Assembly: GCF_014898055.3 (NCBI RefSeq)
Contig: NW_023605083.1
Coordinates: 69,247,715-69,311,714 of the forward strand
Reading direction: 5' to 3'
DNA from: Talpa occidentalis
Lineage: Eukaryota > Chordata > Mammalia > Eulipotyphla > Talpidae
DNA: 64,000 nucleotides
The position numbers and the translations under genes are program-made. Shown one piece after another: positions 33,486 through 45,239 of this stretch. The notes below the pieces were generated by a model. That model was not told where the DNA came from. It saw nothing but the letters and a program-made list of their open reading frames with translations, and did not search any database. Every line of letters starts with the position of its first letter. Position 1 is the first letter of the stretch.

Positions 33486-33989
33486 TGCAGTGGAGACTTA
33501 CCAAGATTATTTCCATGATGCTGACTATAATATCCACTTATGTTTTATTCACTACATGTACCTAGCTAGCACTTCAGCATTTTCTTTGCAGTATTTTCAA
33601 TTCTTAAGTATCTGTAATTCTTCTTATAAAAATGTTGTATTTCTGCTATAGAACTTAGAGATTAGAACAAAGTGCTACACCCACATGTCCCATTGTTATT
33701 GTTGGAGAATTAGATCAATGTATTTTTAGTTCAGAAGTCACGATGCACAGAATTCCCCAGAAGAAAAGGTTCTGAGTGCTTTTGGGTCTTAGGCATCTAG
33801 AACATTTAAGGACCAGAGATCATCAGGGAAGTACCCCAGAGAGATGAAGTTCAAGTAAAAGGGTGATTAACCCTTTGATGCCAGAGGGACTGTCTATAAA
33901 ACCGAGAAATCCCCTTCCCACCTCCTATCAAGTGGCATTGGTGTGAATATGAATTAACAGCTATCAAGCCAACTGAAGACTGCAATAGC

Positions 33990-34390
33990 TTTTATTGTTG
34001 TATTTTTTATTTTAAATAAAACATAAGTCTCCCACCTCTCTCAAGTCCCAACAGAAGCCCCCTGCATACTATTTTGCTTCTCATCTTTGTCCAGGTTGAA
34101 AATCAATGTATTTGGTTCACCTTGAATCTCAAGCTGCGTATTTTTAGCAGCAGAAAAACCTATGTTGCCAGCATCACTGGAAAAAAGGCAGATAAGCCCA
34201 CAGTGTCCTCCAGCCAAGGAGGAAGGCAGGGGGCTCTGGGAGCAGGGCGCCTGAAGCTTGAATGATTCAGTAGCCTCAATCCTCAGCCAATGCAGGAGCT
34301 GACCAATGCTGGTGAGGGAAGGTCTGGGCCAGGAGTTACAATTTTCAGACAAGGTCCCTGATGTTAGGCCACCGACTTCACTAACAGTTG
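33990..34390 (-). other. Unclassified segment with two polyadenylation signals
   Basis: On the minus strand a 103-codon frame (34041-34352) is followed by tandem AATAAA-type words (in ttatttaaaataaaaaata and aacaataaaagc). No protein family is recognised and the codons look random, so a decayed retroelement end or a lncRNA terminal exon is at least as likely as a gene. Confidence 0.25.
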
Positions 34391-34479
34391 AGCTCAGCGT
34401 GGAAAGGATTCTCAGACATTATTATTAACACCAAGTTGTGTGTATTAAGGAATTAATGCAATATGGAGCAGAAATTATA

Positions 34480-34760
34480 ATAGTTAGCACTCATACATGC
34501 CTGTTAGGTGTATTCAGTGTGCTGACTGTTTTACCTTTGTTGACTCATTTTATTACCACAACATTTCATAGATGAGGGAGAAAAAAAAAAAAAAAAACAA
34601 CAAGAAGTTGAAAGGTTGATGAACTGCCAGGTGCTGTGTCATTAATTATACTATGATTTCGAGGGCAGGGTGTGCTTCAAACCTTAATTTAGCAGATACA
34701 ACATTGAAAGTGACTTCCCTGAGATCACACAGCTTGTTTTGGGACAGTCAAAACCTACCA
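34480..34760 (-). repeat. MIR SINE with internal A-tract
   Basis: ctgttaggtgtattcagtgt, gactgttttacctttgttga and catttcatagatgagggaga are antisense MIR. A pure A run of 20 bases (34579-34598) interrupts it. Gacttccctgagatcacaca resumes at 34711. Confidence 0.75.
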
Positions 34761-34764
34761 GCTA

Positions 34765-35480
34765 GAAATCTTTGCTTAATTCACCTGGAAGCTTCCTGGA
34801 GGTGATGACACTTGATGGGGCTTTGAAGGATGGACCAAGCCACGTTGAAGAGTGCCCCTTGCAAGATTCCAGATGTCTCAGCTCTCTCTGTACCTCTTCT
34901 GAAGGTTTTCAGGAGGGGCCACAACCTCTGTCTTACTGATTCACCCAGAGTTATTGGAAAGGTCAGATGTTAAAATGGATAAAATCTCAACCTGAAAGCC
35001 TGTTTCTCTGATGGATCCACAGGGTGAGCACCGATTCATCCTGCCAATCCTCAGGTCAAGGGTCAAAAGCCAAGAGGCCATCTCTTCCTCTCCCTCTCCT
35101 GGGTGGGAGGGGATTTCCTGTCTTTTGCATTTGCTCACATGCTTTCTTCACCTACACTGCACTTGAGATCCCTTGTGTGAGGGTCTGTCTTCCTCACTGA
35201 AAGGAGACTGCAGAGTCTTGTCTTATTAGTATCCTCATTCCTATGTGTATCAGAACGTACACATAGTCAACATTTAGTGTTATGTTAATTAATTGAGTGA
35301 CCTTTTCTCAAAGCTAGCAAAGTTCTTCTGTCCCTACATAGAGATGGTTTGAACATTCATTGCACAAACATTTAATAGGGTGCATACAGAGGGGCACTAT
35401 GGTAAATTCAAGACATTGAATCTTAAACAAGGATAATATAATTTAATAGAGAATGCAGCCAATGAATAGTGACATATAAA
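34765..35480. other. Unassigned non-coding stretch
   Basis: Nothing recognised beyond occasional MIR-like words. Confidence 0.45.
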
Positions 35481-35481
35481 G

Positions 35482-35492
35482 GAGAGAGAGAG

Positions 35493-35539
<47 letters not shown>

Positions 35540-35580
35540 GAGGAGGAGTAAGAGAAGGAGGAGGAGGAAGAAGGAAGGAG
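35482..35580. repeat. (GA)n to (GGA)n purine microsatellite
   Basis: About 54 bases of nearly pure GA run into GGA/GAA units, giving roughly 100 bases of pure purine on the plus strand. Such tracts can form triplex DNA. Confidence 0.96.
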
Positions 35581-35598
35581 TCCTGTAGTTTATCCATT

Positions 35599-35930
35599 GC
35601 TATAGACTGAATGCTTGTGACCCCTCAAATTCATACACTAAAATCTAACCCCCAGTGTTGCTAAGGGATCAGACCTCCTAACACTCATAGTCCTCATGAG
35701 TGAGATTAGTGCCCTTATAAGCTAAACCCCACAGAGCTCCTGTGTCTGCCATGTGAAGATCCAGTGAAGACAGCTGTTTGGGAAGCAAGCTCTCATCAGA
35801 CACCAAATCTGCCAATGTCATGATCTTGGACTTCCCATCCTACAGAACTGTGAGAAGTGAATGTTGGTAGTTTTTAAAACCACATGGTTTCTGGTATCTT
35901 GGTTAGAGCAGCCCAAATGAGTGAAAACAT
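35599..35930 (+). repeat. MLT1-type MaLR LTR
   Basis: Starts TGCTATAGACTGAATGC, continues with caaattcatacactaaaatc, taacccccagtg, atgagtgagattagtgccct, tataagctaaacccc, gccatgtgaagatccagtga, gaccttgg-type text and ctacagaactgtgagaagtg, then ggcagccc-like end text. This is the full order of an MLT1 LTR, from a non-autonomous endogenous retrovirus group. Solo LTR: no internal region is seen beside it. Confidence 0.92.
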
Positions 35931-35939
35931 CCTTATATC

Positions 35940-37000
35940 CATTCACTCATCCATTGAAAACTATAACCATAGCCCATAAACTATGCTAGACACTGAAATA
36001 TAACCTTGAACAAGATCTAACCCTATCCTTAAAATACATCTAACATAGTCAAATCCCCAGTTATAATCCGTGAACTTAGACCTAGGATTTCAACTACAAA
36101 TGAAGAATTAAGGACTGAAGCAAATAATGCTGCCTGTTACAGACACAGCCTGTCTTGCACAAATTCCTCACAGCTCCCTGTTGTCTCCTGGGAGTAGAGG
36201 ACCATGGTCCCTTAGGTACCACCCAGCAGTGACATTTCCTTTGGCTATTAATCAACACCTTTTCTGATGCATTTGTTGCAGCACCATGGGGACTGGGGCA
36301 TGCAGACTGCCTCGGAGGCTATTTACTATCTTACCAGAGAAAGTCTCTGACCTCAATTTCATTTCTTATTTTTATTGACCCATTTCATGCTAGTGGAGTG
36401 AATTTTCAAGGCCCTTTAGGGACAGATCTCTTCTATTGTCCTTGTTAAGTGGACATACTCCACGTGGTCATGATGGACACAAGCTTATACTTGGGAAGAT
36501 AATGCCTGCAGTGCAGCACGTCTTTGGTCACCTGGCCAGCACCTGGGTCTCAGAAACCTGGCTTCAGGGACTGCATTTCATGAACAGGTCCAAATTCTGA
36601 TCCTAATTTGAAATGAAGAGGCCAGACAGAGTGACTCTGCTCCTAAATTCAGTTATACTGAGGTTATCCCCAGGGAACTCCTTCCTTCATAAAGAAGGCT
36701 ACAGAAAGGAATTGCATAGAAAGACCGAATTGGAGGGAGAGAGAGAAAGAAACAGAGGAAGATAGAGAAGACTTAGGAAATGGAGAATATGAGTAAGCAG
36801 GGAAGATTTCCAGGAGGAACAAAACAGGAAAACAATATATAGTAGGATGGCCGCACCCATCAGTGTGGGCTAACAGTTCTAATAACTAACAACTTGGGAA
36901 TGTTGGTGCCTTGAATCAATGAGTCGGTGGCTCATTGAAGCTGTGTGTCTGCTGTGAATCAGCAACATCTCATCACAGTCACTTGAAAATCCATTCACAG
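35940..37000. other. Unassigned non-coding stretch
   Basis: No gene. A GA-rich run lies at about 36730-36790. The SINE's 16-bp target-site duplication begins at 36985. Confidence 0.5.
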
Positions 37001-37271
37001 GGCCTCCCCTGGTGGCGCAGTGGTTGAGCACTGGGCTGCGAAGCTGCCCGCAGCCTCTGCAGCGCCAGTTCAATCCTTGGCCACTGGCGAGGGTCCCACA
37101 TGGCGCGCAGACCTCTCCTGCTGCCCACTGCTCCCCTCAGCAGTGTATTTCATCAGTCTGCCTGTTCTGTTCCCTGCTCTGGCTCTGGTGAATTCTCACA
37201 CCCTCCCACGCTTCTGACTGTACCCAGTGCTTGTATAAATACATAAATAAAAATCTTTAAAAAAAAAAAAA
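37001..37271 (+). repeat. Lineage tRNA-SINE, young subfamily
   Basis: GGCCTCCCCTGGTGGCGCAG head, A box TGGCGCAGTGG, B-box-like CAGTTCAATCC, GCGCGCAGACCTCTCCTGC and CTCTGGCTCTGGTGAATTC. It has a TATAAATACATAAATAAAAATC tail of irregular spacing and a poly(A) end. A perfect 16-bp target-site duplication (gaaaatccattcacag) lies at 36985-37000 and 37272-37287. Confidence 0.98.
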
Positions 37272-37589
37272 GAAAATCCATTCACAGCCTTTTCTGGTCA
37301 TCGTGTCTAAGGGAAGCTGCATTCAGAAGGGTCTCATACTAGCAATGACACGCTGAAAACTGAACAGAAACACATATCTCAACAGACTAGTCCTGTGCCC
37401 CAGACCCATGTGCTCAGGAGCAGAGAGCACTGCTCTCTGATACAGGACCTGGGAAAAGAAGGTACCTGTCAATTGATTGTCTTTAGAAGTGGATGACAGT
37501 GCTGGTAAGAACATGACCACTCTTCTTCAGGGTTGAAGAGGAAACTGATAACAATGCATGGGAAGGAAATATAAGGTCAGATAAGCTGA

Positions 37590-37765
37590 TGTTTAATGAG
37601 GTAATAGCCTACTTTTTACTTCTTTAAGACCTACCCATATGAGCTCATTTTAACTCAATGATCTGTTTAAAAGCCATCTCCAAATACACACCTTCTGAGA
37701 TAATTGGGGTTAGGACTTCCACATGTGTATTTTTGGGGGAACACAGTTCAGTCCACTACAAGCAG
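37590..37765 (-). repeat. MaLR LTR fragment with duplicated terminus
   Basis: On the minus strand: TGTAGTGGACTGAACTGTG, gttcccccaaaaatacacat, gtggaagtcctaacccc, ctcagaaggtgtgtatttgg and agatggcttttaaacagatc. This is the 5' part of an MLT1-like LTR. The outer 17 bp (cagtccactacaagcag) occur twice in perfect tandem, 37749-37765 and 37766-37782. Confidence 0.75.
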
Positions 37766-37859
37766 CAGTCCACTACAAGCAGCTTCAGATGAAGCCAGGA
37801 TTTAAGTTTAGGATTTTCTGGCTCCAAGCCCTCCTTAGGCTTCCTCCTTCAAATGAGAA

Positions 37860-38035
37860 TAATGAAATCCCTACCATACGCTAGATGCTTGCTGGGAATT
37901 GTCCCTGTTCTTTGTTTATATATAGTCTTCAGAGACTATATGGCTCCTCCAGATGAGGAAATTGGGGCTTATGGTCAGAGGCATTACCCCCACATTGGTC
38001 ACTCTGAGATGAGTTCAGATCTTTTCACTTTTTCT
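37860..38035 (-). repeat. MIR SINE
   Basis: aatccctaccatacgctaga, tatagtcttcagagactata and gatgaggaaattggggctta are in antisense MIR order. Confidence 0.8.
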
Positions 38036-38044
38036 TTTGTTTCC

Positions 38045-38345
38045 TGTTTGAGATCACCGTAGTGTACAACAGTGTGTAAGTTTCAGGTGTGCAGTTCTCA
38101 GCTCTGCATCTGTCTCTCACATGCCCACCACCTTGCCACCCACCCTATCAGGTACAATCAGATGCCATTACCACCCACAACCCTCCCTGCTTCCCCTCTG
38201 GCAACCTCCATCCTGTTGGAGTCCTATAGGGCTTTTTTTTTTTTCTTTTTTAAATTTATAGGCCACAAATGAGTGAGGTCATCTGGCATTGTCTTTGTCT
38301 CCTGATTTCTTTCACTTAGCTTACTCCGTACCAGTTCCATCCATG
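38045..38345 (-). repeat. L1 3'-UTR fragment
   Basis: agtgtgtaagtttcaggtgt, acaaccctccctgcttcccc and gtaccagttccatccatgtc are antisense L1 3'-UTR landmarks. Confidence 0.8.
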
Positions 38346-38608
38346 TCATCACAAGAGGAAGATTCCCGATCTGCTGACTGTTGACTAATAGGAGACATTC
38401 TCTTCTTTTTTGCTCCTTGGGAGATGAGACAATCCTTTAGTAAATGATCCATTGCATCACCAGTAGTCAACTCTGTGCAAACATAAATTAACACATCAAA
38501 ACCTAAGCTGCGATGCTGGATGCTGGTGTTTTGGAAATGCAACCTAGATGGACAGGTGAGTCTCAGGCAGTTAAACATGAGTAGCAGGAGACACTCAGCA
38601 GTAAGCAC
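38346..38608 (-). other. Unrecognised 95-codon frame, L1-fused C-terminus
   Basis: The minus-strand frame 38321-38608 has its last codons in the L1. The upstream part has a mixed, protein-like composition (clusters of charged residues, QGAKKKRMSPISQQS-like text) unlike most frames here. I do not recognise a family. It could be a decayed retrocopy; a chance frame is equally possible. Confidence 0.2.
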
Positions 38609-39015
38609 TGCCAGTAAATTGTGTAAAATTCAGGAGAGGATAGAAGTGGTACAGACTACATATTCAAAGCAGACTTTTACCTGAATTTAAAGAATCCATT
38701 TTGTGTGTGTGTGGGGGGGGGGCAGAGCAATACAGTTAGAATTTCATCAACTGAGACAGGCTCTCCAAGCCTACTTGGGGGACAATGTCTGGTTGCAACT
38801 CTTGTTTAACTGTTAATGGTTCATGGTTAATCTGCAAGGAAAAGCCCAAGATTCTTAGCTTGCATTTTGCTTATACCTCAACCTTATTACCCACCATTTC
38901 CACAATGTGCAGCCACAGAATCAACATACAAGTCCTCACCGTGACTTCTCTTTCCTGATCTGCTCCTTTACCCATGGGCTGTGATGCCGAGGAAAGTGCA
39001 GAAGCCGAGGGACAT
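38609..39015. other. Unassigned non-coding stretch
   Basis: A TG/G run lies at 38702-38722. Otherwise nothing is recognised. Confidence 0.5.
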
Positions 39016-39019
39016 TTGA

Positions 39020-39135
39020 GAAGTTATTTAACTTATTCCTCTTTTCACCCATAAAAATAAGAATAGTATTAACTACATGGAAAGGGATATGTGAAGATGT
39101 AATGAAATGAGGTAAATAAAGCACCTGACTTACTG
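39020..39135 (+). repeat. MIR SINE fragment
   Basis: agttatttaacttattcctc, aaataagaatagtattaact and aatgaggtaaataaagcacc are in sense MIR order. Confidence 0.85.
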
Positions 39136-39154
39136 CCTCCTCTATTATCTACAC

Positions 39155-39255
39155 TGAAGAAATGGCAGTAATCATTACACTAATGATGTTTTCCTTGTGC
39201 CAAAACCCCACATCTACTGCTCTTAACCTAAGCAATTCTCATAGCACTTTTTCAT
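39155..39255 (-). repeat. MIR SINE fragment
   Basis: ccttgtgccaaaaccccaca with ctgctcttaacctaagcaat: short and weak antisense MIR. Confidence 0.45.
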
Positions 39256-39299
39256 ATTTATACCTTGGTATTATATTACTGTAGCCTTTTACTTATGGA

Positions 39300-39530
39300 G
39301 AGCAGCAATATGGTATTTAGGAGCTCAGTCCTGGAATCAACCTGCTTACTGCTTATTAACTCTACTCTTTGTTAACTGTGTGACTTTGGATTAGTGTTTT
39401 TGGTTTCTCTGTCTTATGTATTTAATGAAGATTAGAGCATTAGACTTTTATAGAGACAGTTTGAAGAATGAATGACTTCACATGATAGTGCTGGACTATA
39501 GAACCTAGTAAGTGGTACTAGTGTTTTCTT
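39300..39530 (+). repeat. MIR SINE
   Basis: gtatttaggagctcagtcct, ggaatcaacctgcttactgc, gttaactgtgtgactttgga and tagaacctagtaagtggtac are in sense MIR order. Confidence 0.87.
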
Positions 39531-39717
39531 TTTTTTTTAATTTATTTTTTAAATTAAATTCATTTTTAATTTTTTTAATAGAGAAAAGTTATGGGATTTG
39601 GCCAAAGTAGTGGGGACAGAACTTGCGGTATGAGAATTTGGAGTGAGACGTCTCCATAATCTGTACCCTAAAATTACCATGCATTTGGATTTCCCCATCA
39701 ATATCCTAGGGCTAGGG

Positions 39718-39767
39718 TATTGCTTGTGTTAGGTGAATCACAAGCTTGTTATTGCTTGTGTTAGGTG
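39718..39767. repeat. 32-bp-period partial tandem repeat
   Basis: tattgcttgtgttaggtg occurs at 39718-39735 and again at 39750-39767 without mismatch. Confidence 0.85.
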
Positions 39768-39910
39768 TTGGTGCGGGAGAATGGGAAATGTGTATATTCC
39801 ATTACATTAGGGATTTCACCATATTCCTTTCTCAGATATGAGTAGGGGTTCACTGAATATTTGCTGAATGAATGGATTCACCCACCTATCTGTGTCTCTA
39901 TCTTCCGACT

Positions 39911-39990
39911 CATCTTTCCATCCATTCATCCATCCAGGCATCCATCCAGCCATCTGTCCATCCAATTATATGTCATCTATTCATCCATCT
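39911..39990. repeat. (ATCC)n-like degenerate simple repeat
   Basis: CATCCATC-type tetramers with substitutions. It is preceded by an L2-like aatatttgctgaatgaatgg at about 39855. Confidence 0.85.
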
Positions 39991-39994
39991 GCCT

Positions 39995-41165
39995 AACAAA
40001 GCCCCTGCCTTATCTTGTATAATGCACCTCAAATGGAAGAAAAGTGATGAAAGAATCTACTTCTGTAAACTGCATCAAAGGCTGTGATAGGAGTGGGTGC
40101 TGTAGACACCAAGAAAAGCTCTCGTGACTAGCAAAAAAAAAATACATTCTGCTCCACCAAGGTGTCTTCCTGCCCACACTTACTTCTTCCACACCAGCAC
40201 ACACACAAAAATGTCACGAATACAGTGAAAGCTTATATAATGCTATGGTTATGCTCCTTGCGAGCAGCAACAATCACGAAAATAACTTAAATTACAAATG
40301 GAACAAAGTATGGAAAAAATAAAGTTGCATTTCCCAATATGGAAAAGTAATCTGCTTTGGAATTTTTTTTAAGAAAAATTTTGATTCTACCTGAAGCCCC
40401 AAATTTACAGCACAAAGCAAATACTGATCTTCCTTGATCGTCTCAGTCATAGATTTATTCATATTTTTCTCTTGACCAAAAGTCTTACCTGGAAAGTTTA
40501 GCAGATCTTTTGTTTTCTCTGATGTTGTTATATTTATTCATTCTTCTCATTTCTTACTTTCTTATTTTTGTTGTGATTTTTTTTGAAGACTAGTTTTGGT
40601 TTGCTTTACATTTAAATACACCTCAATGTTTTAAATTAATGTGTGTGTATAGTAAATAGAAATTACATATGAAAAATAAGGCAAAAATGGCTCATTTGTG
40701 TACATCATTTGATTAAAATCACATATTCAGGTTCCTTGATGGTTTTCTCACTTCTATTTTCCACATCTTGATAGTAACCATGTCCTGTTAAGTCAAGCTT
40801 ATCTCAATTTCAGTCATCCCTTATTGCAAATCCTCACAGATGCAAGGCTCATTGCAGTGGCATTGCCAGTAGCTTTGTTCTCCAGATATGCCTTTCATCC
40901 TCTACAGTGTTGCCAGAGGAAATTTTCTAAATGGTTCTTCATGTACTAGAGGATTCTCTGGGTTTCTTAGCATGATGTGATGCTCTGAGTTAGCATGATC
41001 TGACTTCTAATGTCTTTAACTTCACCTCTAACTCAAACCAACTGTCAGGTAGAGATATAGGAACTCTTAATTGCTATCTGTTGAAAAATGGTTTAACCCT
41101 CCTTATCTTTTCAAAGTAGTTTTTCCTGCTTTCAGGAAGAGTCTCCACATTTTCCCCAGGCCTAT
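39995..41165. other. Unassigned non-coding stretch
   Basis: A/T-rich sequence with no recognisable repeat or gene. Short T-rich tracts lie at 40362 and 40576. Confidence 0.5.
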
Positions 41166-41168
41166 TAT

Positions 41169-41317
41169 CTTTTTTTTTTTTTAGTGCCAAACCATGGTTT
41201 ATTTAAAAAAGATAACCTTTACTTTGCAAAGACATTTAATGTTCCCTTCTTTTTACTAGTTGAGCAATGTTTGAGCACTGTTACCTGTACAAGGACTGCA
41301 TTGACATAGCACGATTC
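41169..41317 (-). repeat. Possible processed retrocopy 3' end
   Basis: On the minus strand about 135 bp ends with AATAAA (complement of 41198-41203), 15 bases, then a poly(A) tail (T-run 41169-41182). That is normal spacing for a polyadenylated transcript. The source gene is not recognised. It abuts a second T-run (41318-41341), the tail of the older L1. Confidence 0.45.
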
Positions 41318-42490
41318 TTTTTTTTTTTTTTTTTTTTTTTTACTGTAAGGTAATATATGTACCTTTAGAACATATAGATAAGCAGAATAAAAAAAAATCA
41401 TCCATAATTTTGTTTCTCAGATGCAATAGTTGTTAACACTTTGGTGGAATTTGCCTCTAGTCCTTTCTCCAGCTGTATATATTTTCCAAAAATATAGTCA
41501 GAGTATCCATATTGTTTTGTAATTGGCTTTTTGAAATGGAAGAGTACATTGTAAGAATTATCTCCTGCCTTGAAAAATATTTCCAAATGTTATTGTCAAT
41601 GATAAAAAGTGTTTCCTCAGATGAATGAAACAATTTCCTCTTATTTGAACTACAGTTATATCCAAAAGTTTCATAATACAAACAAGAAACCAATTACTTT
41701 CTGTGTAGCTAAACCTTTGAGTGTGATCACAGTTACTTCTGTTAGATAAATGTCTACAGGAAGAATATTTGGATCAAAGAAGATGCACAAGTTTAAGCCT
41801 TTTGATACACATTTCCAAATTATCTTCCAAAAAGATCTTATTAATTTACATTTCCAAAAGCAAAGTGTGCCCATTTCCTCACCAAGCTAATGTAAACATA
41901 TGATATGTGATAGTCAATTGACCAAAAATATACTTCATTGTTTTAATATAATCACTCTTGGATGTATAATATATATATTCCTTAGATTATCAAAATTATA
42001 TAAATATTTTCTCTTGTGATTTTCTTAATTGGGTCCTCTGATTTACTTTCTACTGCAGTGTTTATCTTTTTTGTCTTTGGTTCAGATGAGGTTTTTATAT
42101 CACTCTTTATCTGTCACAAAAATGTTATCTCTTTTCGCTGTCTGCCTTTGAATCTGAAAATGATTTATGATACAATTCATCTAATCCCTATTGATTTGAA
42201 ATGCTGCTGGTATTACATATTGATTCATACATCTAAAATCAGTTTATGTACATTTAAAAATAATCTCTCAGCCTGTCCCTCTACCTTACTCTATATTTAA
42301 ATTAGTTTGGTTCATATCAGGGTTTTTCTTATTGCTGTTACTATTATTATTAGTTCTATTATTATTTTAATAACTACCACTTATTTATCATGGCCAACAT
42401 ATAATATTTTGAAATAACTATAGTGTTAGTTTACAAGTTAATAAAAGTTACATCGTTTACAAGTTCTTTTTGATGTTCTTGAGAACGATC
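41318..42490 (-). repeat. Old L1 (L1M class) 3' UTR and ORF2
   Basis: A T-run, then antisense landmarks: gttgttaacactttggtgga, tggattt-type text, attttgtaattggctttttg, aaagaagatgcacaagttta, ccaaattatcttccaaaaag, then ORF2-like ttgatttgaaatgctgctgg and ttcatacatctaaaatcagt. The order follows the L1 3' end antisense for more than 1 kb. Confidence 0.88.
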
Positions 42491-42649
42491 AATGTAACAG
42501 AGAAACTGTTTCTTAAATATTAATATTTATTTTTTTTCTATTAAACACTCTGTTCTGCACTATTTCTGCTATTGGATAATTTGCACATTACACCTAGGAT
42601 CATTGTGCACACAGACTTTCAACACACCCTTATACCAACCTCAAACATT

Positions 42650-42985
42650 TGTATTTATTGAAAAAATAATTTTCTAAGAAAGACAAATACTGTATGATTT
42701 CACAAGTGTGAGAGATTAAAAAAAGAAGCAAAGCAAATAAATAAAGCAAAACAAACCCTTCGATGCTGACAACAAAATGATGGTAATCAGTAGAGTGGGG
42801 GATGGAGGGGGAAGGAGCAGGTAGAGGGGAACAATTAGATAGTAGCGGGGGTAACTAAACCTTGGGTACTGGATGTAGTGTGGTTTATATATTAATTGAG
42901 GTGTGAAGATGCACTCCTGAAACTTCTTAGTATTGTAAACTCATGTAACCTGAAATAATAAATGAATGAATGAATGAGTAAATAA
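42650..42985 (+). repeat. L1 3' UTR
   Basis: aaagacaaatactgtatgat, ttcacaagtgtgagagatta, gtgggggatggagggggaag, then cttagtattgtaaactcatg and aataataaatgaatgaatga, the normal end order of a laurasiatherian-type L1. Confidence 0.9.
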
Positions 42986-43024
42986 TAAGATCAAATAGGA
43001 GTTCTTTCTACATGGTTGTCCAAG

Positions 43025-43130
43025 GTTTTAAATGAAATATGTAGATAAAACACTGGGTTCATTTCCTGGCACATAGTAGGTGTTCAACACCTGTTAATTC
43101 TTCTCACCATCAGCATTTTATTATCTGCCT
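43025..43130 (+). repeat. MIR SINE fragment
   Basis: gatgaaat-type text then ctggcacatagtaggtgttc, the typical MIR 3' part. Confidence 0.85.
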
Positions 43131-43164
43131 TGTTGTTTTAAACAACTGCAGACCTTTCAGGGTA

Positions 43165-43265
43165 TGGATGACCCATTATAAACAAATATTCTATAATTGA
43201 TGGACATGAAGTTTGTTCTGATGTTTATTTACACAAATAATGCTGCAAGGAACATCTATCTTTTA
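43165..43265 (-). repeat. L1M fragment
   Basis: tataattgatggacatgaag and aataatgctgcaaggaacat are antisense L1 landmarks. Confidence 0.7.
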
Positions 43266-43599
43266 AAAAAGCAAAATTAATTTCTAGACACTTAAAATTC
43301 ATTAGTAAAGCATTTCACATTACATTCTTTCACCCATTTAAACAATGTCTCTCTATCCTAAGTTATAAGTTCTCTCTGTTTCCTAAGGTGGCTGATTCAC
43401 ATTTTCTTTTTTTTAAATTATATTCATTTAAGTTGATTTTATATATATCAGCTCTGTTCTCTAAGCTCTGAACACCTTGAAGTCAGGGTTGACGTTTTGT
43501 TAATCACTACTCCAGCCTTTCACATCACAGATCTTTATTAACTATGTGCCCAAATAAACTGCAGACTCTGAGTAAGTTCTGGAGAAACTACCTATTAAG

Positions 43600-43730
43600 C
43601 TGATCCAAGTGTGTCATTTTACAAACAGTCAAACTGAGAGCAGCACTGGCTTGCCCAAGGTCACCCAACAAGCTGTGGTTTGCTAAACTGGATTGAATTG
43701 AAGACCCCCTCCTTTATCAGCTCTTCCACC
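43600..43730 (-). repeat. MIR SINE
   Basis: gtcattttacaaacagtcaa, actgagagcagcactggctt, gcccaaggtcacccaacaag give antisense MIR order. Confidence 0.88.
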
Positions 43731-44117
43731 CACATATTCAAGTTAAATGTGTGCTGAATTCAAAGCAATTGCAAGCTCTAAAATTGTAAAAAAAAAATCC
43801 ATTAATATTCTGCTTCATACAATCAGTGTTGGTTATTAATGACACCTACGTTTGGGGTCTCTTGTTCTTGGCTCTGTGTTATCCCAGCAACTTGTCAGCA
43901 TGTGATGGATGTGGCTCATTTAATGATTCTTTGCAACTTTGTAGAGAATCATCTTGCCGATTTTTGGCAGGAAGGTTTGAGTTTTTTAGCTTGGAATCCA
44001 CCACCCAGCATATAGAATGCTGATTTCTGTGCCATAGGAGGAATGTGTTTGAAGTGAGGGGAGTAAATAGCTTGTCTCTTTCTTGTCAGCCATATCTATT
44101 TGTTTTTATGTGATGGT

Positions 44118-44245
44118 AAACACAGGGCTAGGATGGACGTGAGGAGACCTGTGTTCTTGACTATATTCTGCTATTAACTTGCAGGTGACTTTTTTTCTCT
44201 TGAAGGGATCACAGATGCCCTATCTTGCAATGGAGGCAATTAAAT
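44118..44245 (+). repeat. MIR SINE
   Basis: gaggagacctgtgttcttga, ctgctattaacttgcaggtg and cctatcttgcaatggaggca are in sense MIR order. Confidence 0.82.
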
Positions 44246-44249
44246 AGGT

Positions 44250-45235
44250 GCAGAGTCTGAACACACCTCAGAGAGCCTTCACAGGTTTCTACTTAATAAG
44301 GCCAGAAGAGCTTTCACAAGCTGTATCTTTGTCTAACCCTAGAAAATAAAAGGCAAGCCCAGTTTTTTAGAGAAACATTCCCTCTCAATTCTACTGTTAA
44401 TCAGGAAGTCAAAAATAGCACCCTAGCTCAATAGAAGCTATCTTCCAAAATTTTCATAGGGAGCTACAAAAACTATGTTCCACACTTTCAGATGACCAAG
44501 GCATTACATTCTGCATGCTTCCTTTAAGATTATGTGTGAGGACCCGTAAGACAAGGCTTCGAAGGTGAGGGGGTGTTAGGAATGGTCCTTGAGGCATGAA
44601 CAGTATTTTCACGATCAGTTATTAATTCTCTCATTCCCACAGCAGTTCATTTATGAGCATGATGGAACATTTAGCCCAGGGAGGAGATGGATGTGAGTAC
44701 ACACACATATATCACTATGGATTTACTGGGACCATCACACCCTAGAAAATCAGTAAGGGTGGTGACAGCATTCAGGGCAGGCCTGACACTGCTTAAGTGA
44801 CACTGGTGCTAACATCTGCAGCAACTGGGTTAATGGGAGGTGGGGAGTCAGGTAGAGACCAGATCCTGAAGAGGGAGGGATGCGGTAGTCTAATGGATAG
44901 AAACCAGGTCAGTGAGGCTGGAGCTGACAGTCAGGAGGACACATAGGAAAATAATATTCTGGGCTAAGAGGATAGCTATGGAAAAAAAAAAAAAAAAGTG
45001 CGCCCTGTCCTGAGAATTACAGGTAATTGCCTTTGGTCTGGGCTTTCAATACCTGAGCAAGAAGAGAAATGGAAGTTTTTGAAAAGAAGTAGGTTGAGTT
45101 TGTACCGTAGAGAGGTTTAGCCAACAGGGGAAATAATCCTGGCTTAGGTGCCATGTGCTAAAGAGAGAGGGAGAAATTCCTGAGCTTGGATCTTACTTTG
45201 ACAATCTTGTGTTTGTTTCCCTGTAGGGTAAGGAG
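44250..45235. other. Unassigned stretch
   Basis: Purine-rich text around 44830-44980 could be old L2. An A-run lies at 44982-44997. No gene. Confidence 0.4.
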
Positions 45236-45239
45236 ATTT

